DNA of 36,187 nt from positions 1-36,187 of the forward strand of contig JAFGIS010000403.1 in NCBI GenBank assembly GCA_016929495.1, given 5' to 3'. Source of the stretch: Polyangiaceae bacterium (GTDB lineage: Bacteria; Myxococcota_A; Polyangia; Polyangiales; Polyangiaceae). Under the pieces are notes generated by a model. The model did no database searches. It was not told the origin of the DNA and saw only the letters and a program-made list of their open reading frames with translations. Numbering within the stretch: the stretch's first letter is position 1; each line of letters starts with the position of its first letter. Of this stretch, positions 25,835 to 34,215 are shown piece by piece. A program made the position numbers and the translations under genes.

Positions 25835-26917
25835 ATGAACTGGCCGAGGGCTGACAAGACGATATTGGCTACCGTGGCAAGGCTGTTCGTTGCGATGCTG
25901 CTCCTCGCACCTGCGGTGCACGCGCAGCAGCCCACCGATGCCAGGCGCGCCGCCGCTCGGGAGCTGGGGCAGGAGGCCATACGGGACTACGAGGACGGCG
26001 AATACGAAGAGGCGCTCGAGAAGTTCGAGCGAGCGTATGCAGCCGTCAAGGCGCCATCGCTTGGAAGATGGACGGCGCTCACAATGGTCAAGTTGGGCCG
26101 GCTCGTGAAAGCAGCGCAGCGCTACCTCGACGTGACTCGCCTGCCGGTCGATGTTGGTGACTCGGAGCTGCAGCTCGAGGCCAAGCGGGCGTCGGCCCAG
26201 GAACGTGCGGAGCTTCTGGCACGCATTCCAAGGCTGCGTGTGAGGGTCGAAGGCGCCAGGCTCAGCGACGTCACCGTGAGAGTCAACGGGACGCTGTGGT
26301 CTGAGGCGCGGCTCGGCGAAGATCAGCTGGTCGATCCGGGCGACTACGAAGCGGTGGGCAAGACACCCGAACAGACGGTGGCCAGGACCGCTACGGTCGT
26401 GGAAGGCGACGTCAAGCAGCTCGTCCTGCGGTTTCATTCGATGGCGCGGGCCGGGCCAGCGCCGAAGCCCCTGCGCGCCGCCCCCGCCAGACGAGCGCAC
26501 CCTCCCCAAGAGCAGACCACGCCACCGGCTCGGACGGGGCCGGCAGAAGACGAAGGCGGCCGAGGATGGAGCGGGGATGCGCTGCGCCGCACGGCGATGT
26601 GGACGGCTTTCGGCGTCGGTGCCGTAGGAGTCGGGGTCGGGATCGCGACGGGAGCGATGCTTCTGCCCAAGAAGCGCGACCTCGAGAAGGGTGACTGCCT
26701 GGACGGAGCATGCGGTCCGACCGAGCACGACCGGGTCGACTCGTACAATCGGCTGCGCATGATCTCGGGCACAGGATTCATCGTCGGTGGCGTAGCATCG
26801 GGCGTCGGCGTCGGACTTCTTCTGGCCGGCGGAGGCGACGACGAGTCCACAACCGATACCAGCCTGCGCCCATGGCTCGGTGTTGGCGCCCTGGGCGTGG
26901 CAGGGAGGTTCCAATGA
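25835..26917 (+). CDS. TPR/PEGA-type membrane protein, partner of the kinase-like gene
   Basis: 360 residues from the ATG at 25835. A signal peptide (LFVAMLLLAPAVHAQ) is followed by a TPR-like pair of helices (AIRDYEDGEYEEALEKFERAYAAVKAPS) and more helices to about 120. A beta-rich PEGA-like segment comes next (LRVRVEGARLSDVTVRVNG, LVDPGDYEAV). A Pro/Ala linker leads to two hydrophobic stretches (about 255-275 and 305-327) in the C-terminal third, so the protein is probably anchored in a membrane with its TPR part in the periplasm. This TPR-PEGA-membrane design is common near myxobacterial Ser/Thr kinase genes. Its stop overlaps the start of the RCC1 gene (ATGA), so the two are translationally coupled. 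Confidence 0.78.
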   Translation: MNWPRADKTILATVARLFVAMLLLAPAVHAQQPTDARRAAARELGQEAIRDYEDGEYEEALEKFERAYAAVKAPSLGRWTALTMVKLGRLVKAAQRYLDVTRLPVDVGDSELQLEAKRASAQERAELLARIPRLRVRVEGARLSDVTVRVNGTLWSEARLGEDQLVDPGDYEAVGKTPEQTVARTATVVEGDVKQLVLRFHSMARAGPAPKPLRAAPARRAHPPQEQTTPPARTGPAEDEGGRGWSGDALRRTAMWTAFGVGAVGVGVGIATGAMLLPKKRDLEKGDCLDGACGPTEHDRVDSYNRLRMISGTGFIVGGVASGVGVGLLLAGGGDDESTTDTSLRPWLGVGALGVAGRFQ

Positions 26918-28257
26918 ACGCTGGCAAGAGCATGCTGGGACGGGCAGGGCTTTGCTCGACCGTATTCGCAGGCGCCGCCGGTTGCGCACTTCCCGCCTTC
27001 GAAAAGCTGGACCACTCGCCGTTTCCGAACACGGTCGTTGCAGTCGTTGCTGGCGGTCTGCACTCCGGCGCGCTGTTCCGCTATGGCGACGTGAAGATGT
27101 GGGGCGGCAACGGCGATGGCCAGCTCGGGTTGGGTGATACGGCGGACCGTGGTGACAGTTCGGGGGAAATGGGAAAACGCCTGGCCACCGTGGACCTCGG
27201 CGGAGGCATCGCGGACGGCTTGACTGCCGGCGCTTCGCACACCTGTGCGCTCGTACCCGAGAAACAGGGCAAGGCGGGCCGTATCTTCTGCGGGGGGTCC
27301 AATGAGTCCGGACAGCTTGGAACGGGCAGTGCCGAAGACACGAGCGATCGCCTGGTGTTCGCGGACTTGACGGGTGGAGTCCTGGCCACGGCCGTCACCG
27401 CCGGCGGCAACCACACGTGCGCTCTGCTCAAAGACGGTTCGATCAAGTGCTGGGGACTCAACGATTCCGGCCAGCTCGGGCTCGGCGACCAGGCGAGCCG
27501 CGGTAGGTCGGGCTCGGACATGGGCAAGAACCTCCCACCGGTCGACCTCGGCCGGGGACACGAAGCGTCGCAGGTCTCGGCCGGCGGCAGCCACACCTGC
27601 GCGATCATCGGGAGTCAAGTCGCCTGCTGGGGATCGAACCGGTCCGGGCAACTCGGGATTGGCAGCACCGAGGACCGCGGCACCGATGCGTCGCAGATGG
27701 GAAAAGGCCTATTCGCGGTCAACCTGGGCCGCGGACGCAGTGCACGCCGTGTGTCGGCCGGCGGCAGCCACACGTGCGCCCTGCTCGACAACGACGACAT
27801 CAAGTGCTGGGGCGCGAACAGCCGCGGACAGCTCGGCACCGGTGACACCGAAAACCACGGCAACCAATTGGAGGAGCTCGGAGATGCTCTGAGACCGGTC
27901 AACCTGGGCGAGCGTGCGGTCCAAGTCGCGGCCGGACGCGACTTCACCTGCGCGATTCTGAAGAGCGGGCACGTCAAATGCTGGGGCGCCAACGACTACG
28001 GCCAGCTGGGCCTCGGCGACAAGGACGACCGCGGCACCGATCCATCGCACATGGGCGACGCTCTGCCCGCGGTGAGCCTCGGCGCCCACGCGAAGGCCAT
28101 AGCGGCCGGTACGGGCCATGCCTGCGCGGTCCTGTCGACCGATGAGGTCAAGTGCTGGGGCGCAAACAGCTCCGGCCAGCTGGGCCTCGGCGACACCGAC
28201 TTCCGAGGAGACGACCCAGGCGAGATGGGCAGCAAACTGCCGGCCGTCGCCCTGTAG
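26914..28257 (+). CDS. RCC1-repeat lipoprotein (predicted beta-propeller)
   Basis: 447 residues from the ATG at 26914, with GGGAGG just before it. Lipoprotein-like N-terminus (TVFAGAAGC, Cys24). The mature protein consists of seven RCC1-type repeats of about 55-60 residues, each with the pattern SHTCALL...KCWGANxxGQLGLGD. Two Cys per repeat are conserved (for example HTCALLKDGSIKCWG), which would allow a disulfide in each blade. Repeat 2 is the most divergent (an insert PEKQGKAGRIFCGGSN). Seven blades match a complete propeller. Such proteins are common in myxobacteria and probably bind proteins or polymers at the cell surface. It is the last gene of the operon. Confidence 0.9.
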   Translation: MNAGKSMLGRAGLCSTVFAGAAGCALPAFEKLDHSPFPNTVVAVVAGGLHSGALFRYGDVKMWGGNGDGQLGLGDTADRGDSSGEMGKRLATVDLGGGIADGLTAGASHTCALVPEKQGKAGRIFCGGSNESGQLGTGSAEDTSDRLVFADLTGGVLATAVTAGGNHTCALLKDGSIKCWGLNDSGQLGLGDQASRGRSGSDMGKNLPPVDLGRGHEASQVSAGGSHTCAIIGSQVACWGSNRSGQLGIGSTEDRGTDASQMGKGLFAVNLGRGRSARRVSAGGSHTCALLDNDDIKCWGANSRGQLGTGDTENHGNQLEELGDALRPVNLGERAVQVAAGRDFTCAILKSGHVKCWGANDYGQLGLGDKDDRGTDPSHMGDALPAVSLGAHAKAIAAGTGHACAVLSTDEVKCWGANSSGQLGLGDTDFRGDDPGEMGSKLPAVAL

Positions 28258-28309
28258 AGCAGGGTTCCGGTTCTGCCCCTCTCTCTCCTGCCCTGCTCAC
28301 GAAGATCCG

Positions 28310-28339
28310 CGCCCGGCGCGGGGAGCCTCACGCCGGGCG
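28310..28339 (+). terminator. Hairpin after the RCC1 gene
   Basis: A perfect 9-bp stem (28310-28318 CGCCCGGCG with 28331-28339) with a 12-base loop, about 50 bases behind the RCC1 stop codon. A second, longer-looped 8-bp repeat (28257-28264 with 28291-28298) precedes it. Neither has a T-run. Confidence 0.4.
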
Positions 28340-28363
28340 CATGCCTCGTCGAGGGCTGCGGCC

Positions 28364-28696
28364 CTAGCCGCCAGAGCTGGTCGACGCGCTCGCCGCTGCC
28401 GCTCCTCCTGCTCCCGTGCTCACACTGCCGCCACCGCTGACCGTACCACCATCGGCCACTGGAATTGCTCCTGCCCGAGTCACCGTGCCAAGACTCGGCG
28501 CGCTGCCGCTCGCGGGCGCAACAACGACAGGCCGACCCATGGGCCCACGGGCCGCATATCGGGTCGCGCTGACCCCTCGCCGGCTGCCCAGCAGCGAGGC
28601 GGGGACGACGGACCAAGTGGGGACGAGACGGACGAGTTGTGCCATGCAGGAGCTCGGGCCCTGGTAAGCAAGCGCAATGCCAGCCCGAGAACTCAC
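28364..28696 (-). CDS. Doubtful small hypothetical protein
   Basis: A GTG-initiated frame of 110 codons with a Ser/Ala/Gly-rich C-terminal half (TVSGGGSVSTGAGGAAAASAS) and no domain I know. The opposite strand is also open over much of it, as often happens in GC-rich DNA, so this may be chance. It is the only candidate gene in 28258-28800. Confidence 0.2.
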   Translation of the reverse strand: MSSRAGIALAYQGPSSCMAQLVRLVPTWSVVPASLLGSRRGVSATRYAARGPMGRPVVVAPASGSAPSLGTVTRAGAIPVADGGTVSGGGSVSTGAGGAAAASASTSSGG

Positions 28697-28809
28697 GTAG
28701 ATCGAGCCTCCTCTGCCAACTGTGGCTGCGGCGCCGGCACAGCGCGCGGCACAAACGGGGCGGGGGTGTCACACCGGTCGGTGTGCCATGGCCTCTGGGC
28801 CGACGTGAC

Positions 28810-28949
28810 CTGGTGCCCTGTCTCCGTGATTCGCCGCAGAACTCGACGGCCTCGAACGGCGAAGCCGTCGAGTTCTGCGGCGAACGCCCGCAGTCTGAGC
28901 CAGGACACGGGTTTCTAGTTGTGTGGCGTGTCTTGGAGACACGCCACTA
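28810..28949. repeat. 140-base palindromic element with imperfect terminal repeats
   Basis: The ends (28810-28825 CTGGTGCCCTGTCTCC, 28934-28949 GGAGACACGCCACTAG) are inverted repeats matching 13 of 16 positions. Inside is a perfect 21-bp inverted repeat (28830-28850 with 28864-28884). An 11-bp hairpin (28923-28933 with 28937-28947) is at the right end. The left 48 bases are repeated at 35957-36004. It looks like a MITE-type or REP-type unit; no open frame of its own. Confidence 0.65.
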
Positions 28950-28998
28950 GTGAGAGATAGCCGCAACTGCCCCCACGCGGCGCCCGACCCACGCTCGC

Positions 28999-29362
28999 AT
29001 GCCCGGGCAACATCTGACAGATGTCTGGACACTACGCGCTTCAAGGGGGCACTTCTGGCCGAAGACGTGCCGGTCACGCACGGCGGCATCGTGGGCCAGG
29101 TCTGGCGAGCTCGTGGTTCGCGGCAAGCGTTGCTCGCCAGGGCTCTGGACAGGTGGAGGTGCGCCCGCTCGACGACTCGCTGGGGCGTGCGAGCGGCGCT
29201 CTACTTGCGGCCGTTCGAGGGAACGACGTGCTCGACGCGGCTCTCGTGCTGCTTGCCGCGGATGGGGACCGGACTGTCACGTCCGGTCCGGACGACATCG
29301 AGAAGCTCGCCGCGGCCACGGGGCGGCATGTCGAGCTCGTCAACGCCACGGGCTCGTCCTGA
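28999..29362 (+). pseudogene. Frameshifted PIN-domain toxin relic (VapC-like)
   Basis: Two reading frames together give the second half of a PIN ribonuclease. One frame reads FKGALLAEDVPVTHGGIVGQVWRARGSRQALLARAL (about 29037-29148). The next reads VEVRPLDDSLGRASGALLAAVRGNDVLDAALVLLAADGDRTVTSGPDDIEKLAAATGRHVELV (29153-29350). A single-base shift near 29140-29150 separates them. The N-terminal catalytic part is reduced to a possible CLDT; the expected segment after the first Asp is missing. The conserved DVLDA and TSxPDDI (usually TSDPDDI) are near normal. PIN toxins cleave RNA and usually pair with an antitoxin gene; none was found upstream. It is almost certainly dead and converges on the glycosyltransferase gene with six bases between stops. 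Confidence 0.6.
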
Positions 29363-29368
29363 ACTCGT

Positions 29369-31270
29369 CTACCGCTCGACGTCGTCCGATGGACCCTGCA
29401 GCTCCGATTCCGCCGATCCTCGCTCGAGGTGGCGAGGGGTGGGACGCGGCGATCCGGACGCGCCGCGTTCGGACGAACTGACCCAATCGGGTGGCACCCA
29501 GTACAGGTAGATGTGATTGCTGATCTGTACGACGGGTTCGAGATCGGCCAGGAAGGGATAGCAGCTGCGCGACGTGCGGCTCAGGGCCGAAAGCGCGTGC
29601 ATGGCCACCCACGATCCCGCGACGGGAGAGCTGCAATTCAAGGGCCGATAGTCCAGGTGCAGGTAATGGGCCTCCATCGCGCGCACCCGTGTCTGTTCGT
29701 GATAGAAGAGCGGCGAGATCCGATGCTCCGCCACGAACTGGGCCAACCGTGCTCGATCTTGCCCCCAGTCCTCGCCGTAGATGCTCAGACGGTGACCCCC
29801 TTCTCGGCCGCCAGCGATGGCATTGAAGTAGCCAAGGTAGTGTGGGGAGGCCTCCGCGGCCGACGCGATGGTCCCGGCCAGCGTCGCCCCGAGCAGCAGG
29901 CGAGCCCATGGCCTGGGCCAGAGCTCCCACGCGCGATCGAACGCCCTTGCAGCCAAGATGGCGAGAACCGGGATGGTGGGCAGCACGTGACGTACTCCCA
30001 TGGCCAGATGTGAGCGCATCGCCACGGAGAGGAATGCCAGTATGCCGGCAAGGAGCACCAGGACGGGCATGTCGAAACGCCGCCTTCGCGCGGCGATGCC
30101 CGCTCCCAGTCCGAGCAGCACCAGCAGGGCCGTCGGGTTCTTGATGGCCAGAAGCACGGGGAAGTACGTTGCCGGCGCCTGACGGAGCGCCTCGCCCCAA
30201 AAATAGGAGGGGAACCCCGCGCTGCTATGGGCCCTGATGCCAGCAATCCCATACAAGTACGTGTACGGCACGGGCAGCGGAAGCCAGCCGGGCAGACGGG
30301 ACAGCGGCGTGTACAGTTCGAGCAGGCGATAGTGGTGGCGGGCGGAGACCCAGTACTCCGGCTCAGGGCGCTCGAGTATCGCCTGGACCGACATTCCCGT
30401 GAGCTGGAAGCCGTAGGCCAGATTGATACACAGCAGCACCACCGAGGCCGATGCGCCCGCGTGCAGCCCGAACTCGAGCCATCGCTGCCGAGTCGGCTTG
30501 TGAGCGAACCGCGCCCAGCCCAGCCCGGCACACAGGCCGGTGGCCACGACCACCACCGGCACGACGATGATGCCGCTGTATTTGGTGAGCAGCGCCAGGG
30601 CCACCCCCAGGGACAGCGTCCACAGCCGGAAACGGTCTCCGCGCAAGTAGCGGACGAGCTCGCCCAGTGCCACGATGAATCCGAGCGCAGCGGGTGGATC
30701 GGTCGTCACGTAGCGAGCTTGTCCGATGATGACCGGATGCAACGCGGTGAGCGCCAGAGCCACCAAGGCGGTCCGCCAGCCGAACACCACGAGACACCAA
30801 CGGTAGACATACGCAACGAGCACAAGCCCCAGCGCCATGGCCGCCAACCGCGAGCGCATCAGCTGCTCGCGGGCCCCGCCATAGTCGTGCTTGAGGTAGG
30901 CCACGGTCACCGAGCTAGCCGTTGCGGTCTTCCAGCCGGGGAGTTGATCGATGCGCGGGTTGTCCGAGTCGAATGCGACCGGCAACGCCGTCCAGGCATT
31001 GCCCAGCGGCGGGTGCCCATACTGCATCCGCGTGTCTCCCCGCTGCCACAGGGCGATGCCCCGCACCATGTGCGTGAATTCGTCCTCGGTTGGCGAGTCA
31101 TCGCGGTAGCCGCGCAAGAGCAGCGCCGACATGACGCACAAGCCCGCAACGAGCACCACATGCACACGCTGCCGCCCCCAGAAGCGGGCGAACGCACCGA
31201 AGGCCCCGGACGTCGACCGATTCGAGGCAGGCTCTGGATCAACGGGCGAACAGCGCCTGTGCTCGCTCAT
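29369..31270 (-). CDS. Polytopic glycosyltransferase (PMT/ArnT-like, GT-C fold)
   Basis: 633 residues with about ten to twelve membrane helices. After a first helix (about 36-52) comes a periplasmic loop with the acidic motif DDSPTEDEFTHMVRG, as in GT39/GT83-type enzymes that transfer a sugar from a lipid carrier. Further motifs are YGHPPLGNAW and ARYVTTDPPAALGFIVALGEL, then GVALALLTKYSGIIVVPVVVV. A large C-terminal soluble domain (about 480-633) contains SIYGEDWGQDRARLAQFV and FYHEQTRVRAMEAHYLHLDYRP. The acceptor is unknown and could be a protein or a polysaccharide. The gene starts nine bases after the stop of the esterase-like gene, so the two form an operon. Confidence 0.85.
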   Translation of the reverse strand: MSEHRRCSPVDPEPASNRSTSGAFGAFARFWGRQRVHVVLVAGLCVMSALLLRGYRDDSPTEDEFTHMVRGIALWQRGDTRMQYGHPPLGNAWTALPVAFDSDNPRIDQLPGWKTATASSVTVAYLKHDYGGAREQLMRSRLAAMALGLVLVAYVYRWCLVVFGWRTALVALALTALHPVIIGQARYVTTDPPAALGFIVALGELVRYLRGDRFRLWTLSLGVALALLTKYSGIIVVPVVVVATGLCAGLGWARFAHKPTRQRWLEFGLHAGASASVVLLCINLAYGFQLTGMSVQAILERPEPEYWVSARHHYRLLELYTPLSRLPGWLPLPVPYTYLYGIAGIRAHSSAGFPSYFWGEALRQAPATYFPVLLAIKNPTALLVLLGLGAGIAARRRRFDMPVLVLLAGILAFLSVAMRSHLAMGVRHVLPTIPVLAILAARAFDRAWELWPRPWARLLLGATLAGTIASAAEASPHYLGYFNAIAGGREGGHRLSIYGEDWGQDRARLAQFVAEHRISPLFYHEQTRVRAMEAHYLHLDYRPLNCSSPVAGSWVAMHALSALSRTSRSCYPFLADLEPVVQISNHIYLYWVPPDWVSSSERGASGSPRPTPRHLERGSAESELQGPSDDVER

Positions 31271-31279
31271 GAGTGGTCG

Positions 31280-32266
31280 TCAGCGAGCGACTCGGCGGAA
31301 GAACCCGTCGAGCGTGCGCATCGAGAACTCCTTGCCGATCTTGTGCGGCCAGACATTGCCCAGGCCCGCAATCTGGATGTGCGTCACGCGTGTGCCTCCC
31401 TGGCAAGCGTAGTCGGTGCGCGTTGCTCCGGTCGTCGAAGAGCCGCAGCCGTCGGCGGCGGTCCAGAACCTGGCTGCACTGGATTCCGTCGCGGGAGCAG
31501 CCGCTCCCTTGGGCCCAGCTGTACCGACGGCAGGACTTGCAGCCGAATCGATGATCAGCGCGGGCACGCTGCGCTTCGGCGGGGGCAACGCATCGAGCTT
31601 GCAGTCCGCCGGACTCGACACGACCACGACGGCGGCTATCTTGTCCGGCTTCTCGCTGGCCACGCGCTGTGCCAGCAGCGCCCCGCTGGCGCGCCCCGCC
31701 AAGTAGGTTTCCTTGATACGGTACTGCTTTCCGAGCTCTTCCAGAAGCGCCTCGACTGCGCGCACGTCGGTTGCCGAGCTGTCCGCGTCGGCTGCTGCCG
31801 CCGCGGCGGGTTTCGCGTCTGCTGCTGCGGCCTTGCGCTCGGCGGGTTTCGCGACAGCCGAGGACGGCGCCGACGTGGGTCCGCACAGACCATGAGCCCA
31901 ACCGTCCGCTGTAGCGGAGGGTACGGCCAGGAGATATCCGAGCTTGGCAGCTCCTCCGAGGATGTCCCCGCGGTCACTGAAGTCGGTTGGCTTTTCCCCG
32001 TTGGCTGTCAGAAGAACGATGAGTGGGTACGATTTGGTCGCTGAGTAGTCCTTGGGCGTCTGTACCAAGTAGCTCCGCTTCTGCCCATCCACCGTGAGCT
32101 GTCGAGTTTGCGTTGCCGGTGACCTCCGTTCCGGTTTGGCACGCCCGCGTTGCGCCATCCGAGCGGTGTCCTTGCGCGGCGGCTCCGTGCCGCCTACACA
32201 CGTCGTACACCCCGCCATGGCAACCGATGCCCAGCAAAGGCCCAATACGCTCATGCTTCGCTTCAT
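31280..32266 (-). CDS. Esterase-fold lipoprotein lacking the catalytic triad (pseudo-esterase)
   Basis: 328 residues from the ATG at 32266 (one at 32278 is also possible). Lipoprotein signal ending AMAGC (Cys20). The rest aligns by motif with LpqC/poly-hydroxybutyrate-depolymerase and feruloyl-esterase-like alpha/beta hydrolases: RSYLVQTPKDYSATKSYPLIVLL, YLAG-x-x-S-G-ALLAQRVASEKPDKIAAVV, and the end IAGLGNVWPHKIG. All expected catalytic residues are changed: the nucleophile of GxSxG is Ala193 (GRASG), the Asp of GTADPxV is Ser244 and the His of GGGHTWP is Asn304. The LHG oxyanion motif is LLTAN. An Ala/Lys-rich insert (about 139-165) interrupts the fold. It probably binds something rather than hydrolysing it. 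Nine bases separate it from the glycosyltransferase gene. Confidence 0.8.
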   Translation of the reverse strand: MKRSMSVLGLCWASVAMAGCTTCVGGTEPPRKDTARMAQRGRAKPERRSPATQTRQLTVDGQKRSYLVQTPKDYSATKSYPLIVLLTANGEKPTDFSDRGDILGGAAKLGYLLAVPSATADGWAHGLCGPTSAPSSAVAKPAERKAAAADAKPAAAAAADADSSATDVRAVEALLEELGKQYRIKETYLAGRASGALLAQRVASEKPDKIAAVVVVSSPADCKLDALPPPKRSVPALIIDSAASPAVGTAGPKGAAAPATESSAARFWTAADGCGSSTTGATRTDYACQGGTRVTHIQIAGLGNVWPHKIGKEFSMRTLDGFFRRVAR

Positions 32267-32439
32267 GTTGCGGGGCATGCTACAGCCAAGCTGGTCGACG
32301 CGCCAGTGCTTGCTCCCGCGGGCTCCGGCCTGCAGCACAAAGCCGCCGTGGCCGCCGCGGGGCGCCGCGATAGCACGGGCGACGTCGTGACGAGCCCGCG
32401 TGAGCCACGCCGGGGATCGCCGACCCGCGGGGTGGTTTC

Positions 32440-34215
32440 CTACTCCAACAGCCAGTCGCGCACGAATGGGCCGTGGCCGTGCAGGTCGTCGTCCGTCCAG
32501 CCTCCTTTGGCGGTCGACCTGAGGATGGCGCTCGAGTCAGGGTCGGCGTAGAGCTTCCACGCGGCCCCGCTGATGTTGTGTTCTGCCATCCAGTCGAGCC
32601 AGACCCGCGCCTCGTCCAGGCAGAGCTCACCGCCCCGGCCGCCGTCGGCGTCCGTGGCACCCCATTCGGTGACGAACAGCGCCGCCCCCAGAGCCAGCGC
32701 CCTATCACCCTGCTGCCGATTCCAGTCCTTGTGTGTGCACGAGTAGAAATGGAGTGTGTACAGAACGTTGGCGGCGCGGACTGGGTCGGCGGCGGCATCG
32801 GCCACGCGCTGGGACCACAGAGGCGTGCCGAGAACGATCAAGTTGTCCGGATCCGCACGGCGGATCGCGCTGACGACCGATTGGTGATACGGCTTCAGCA
32901 CGGTCGACCACATGACTCTGCTCTCGGATTCGTTGACTCCGCCCTCGGGTTCGTTGAAGGTCTCGTAGATCACGTTGGGATGGTCGCCGTACGCCTCGGC
33001 GATTTCCGTGAAGAAGGCCCTTGCTTGACCGATGTATTCGGTCGCGTTGTGGCTGTGCCAGTCGACGATCACGTACACACCGAGCTCGATGGCGTTCTCG
33101 ACGATCGTTCGCACGCGCGCTTTGGTTCTCTCGCAGTCCGTCAGGAAATGACTGTTGTCTTCGACTCCCATCGCGATCCGCAATAGGCTGAGCTTCCAGT
33201 TGTCTCGCATCCAGCGCAGTGCCTCGAGGCTCTCCGGGATCCCCGAATAGTCCAGTTCCAACCACTGCGTGCTCACCCCCCTGAGCTGGACGGGAGTGCC
33301 CGACTGGTCGAGCAGTTGGTTGCCGTCGACTTGCAGCTGTCCCCAGCGCGCGACCGGGCTGCCCTCGGGGCCGGCTGTCCCGAGCTTCGGCGGATCCGGG
33401 ATCGGCGGGTTGAGCAGCGGGAGCTCGCAGTCGGTCAGGCGGACTTCGTCGAGCCACAAGTCCGTCAGCGCGCTTTGCTCGAACGAGATCGTCTCAATCG
33501 TGCTCGGCTCGACGGCTGACGTTGCCGTGCCGGACGACGGGGAACCGGCAGCCGCCTCCGTATCCGCGCCGTGGCCGGCCGCGCCCGCTCGGCCCGGGTC
33601 CTGCTCTGTGGCCGAGCCGCCGCCGGCGCCAGCGCCGTCTACTGCCGGCGCCGCGCCGAAGGCATCCCAGGCGAGTGTGTATCGTTTCCACGCGGAGCTC
33701 ACGCGCACGGTCGCGCGCGAGACGCCAGAGTCCGACTCGACCGCCACGACGAGGTTGTCGGCCTCGTTCGTGGCTGTGCTGCCGAGCCTGGCCCAGAACT
33801 CCAAGCCCTCACAGCTCGAGTAGTCGTGGGCCACGGAAGCCGATGCATCCTGGCGGCACAGGTGCGCCACCACGCTGCCAGCCGCGCCGTCCGCCAGCGC
33901 ATGCAGCGCGGCGCTGGTCTCGTTGGCGCCATCTGCCTCGGGAGCCAGCCCGAATTCGGCGGGTCCTTGCCCCGCAGACCAGTATCCCTCGCCGTCAGGG
34001 AGGCGAAAACGCACGTCCTGGTCCTCGAGGTCGTCGACGAGCTCGGAGCGCGTCTCGAGCGCGACTTCATCGAGCACGGGCGCCGGATCACGTGGCACTG
34101 CGACGGCCGGGCCAGCGTCCCTCTCGTCCGGTGCCTGGTTCCCTGGGTCACACGCTGTAGCGAGAAAGGCCGTGAGAACGGATCCGACCACGGGCGAACG
34201 TCGTAGTTCAAACAT
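32440..34215 (-). CDS. GH5-family glycoside hydrolase lipoprotein (cellulase-like)
   Basis: 591 residues from the ATG at 34215. Lipoprotein signal ending FLATAC (Cys22). Residues about 55-263 form a beta-sandwich, carbohydrate-binding-like module (CEGLEFWARLGS, WKRYTLAWDAFG, LTDLWLDEVRLTDCE). It is interrupted by a Gly/Ala/Ser-rich stretch (about 190-235). The GH5 domain (about 284-591) has LRGVSTQWLELDYSG, LLRIAMGVE, VIVDWHSHN, YETFNEPEGG with acid/base Glu422 and FVTEWGATD with nucleophile Glu517, so it should be active. The substrate is a beta-1,4 glucan or mannan by family, not proven. It is surface-attached by the lipid anchor. The gene lies 173 bases upstream of the pseudo-esterase gene on the same strand. 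Confidence 0.9.
   Translation of the reverse strand: MFELRRSPVVGSVLTAFLATACDPGNQAPDERDAGPAVAVPRDPAPVLDEVALETRSELVDDLEDQDVRFRLPDGEGYWSAGQGPAEFGLAPEADGANETSAALHALADGAAGSVVAHLCRQDASASVAHDYSSCEGLEFWARLGSTATNEADNLVVAVESDSGVSRATVRVSSAWKRYTLAWDAFGAAPAVDGAGAGGGSATEQDPGRAGAAGHGADTEAAAGSPSSGTATSAVEPSTIETISFEQSALTDLWLDEVRLTDCELPLLNPPIPDPPKLGTAGPEGSPVARWGQLQVDGNQLLDQSGTPVQLRGVSTQWLELDYSGIPESLEALRWMRDNWKLSLLRIAMGVEDNSHFLTDCERTKARVRTIVENAIELGVYVIVDWHSHNATEYIGQARAFFTEIAEAYGDHPNVIYETFNEPEGGVNESESRVMWSTVLKPYHQSVVSAIRRADPDNLIVLGTPLWSQRVADAAADPVRAANVLYTLHFYSCTHKDWNRQQGDRALALGAALFVTEWGATDADGGRGGELCLDEARVWLDWMAEHNISGAAWKLYADPDSSAILRSTAKGGWTDDDLHGHGPFVRDWLLE

Noticed and set aside
30227-32044. 605-codon plus-strand frame opposite the glycosyltransferase and esterase-like genes
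   Set aside because: His/Gln/Arg-rich antisense sequence; spans two convincing minus-strand genes.
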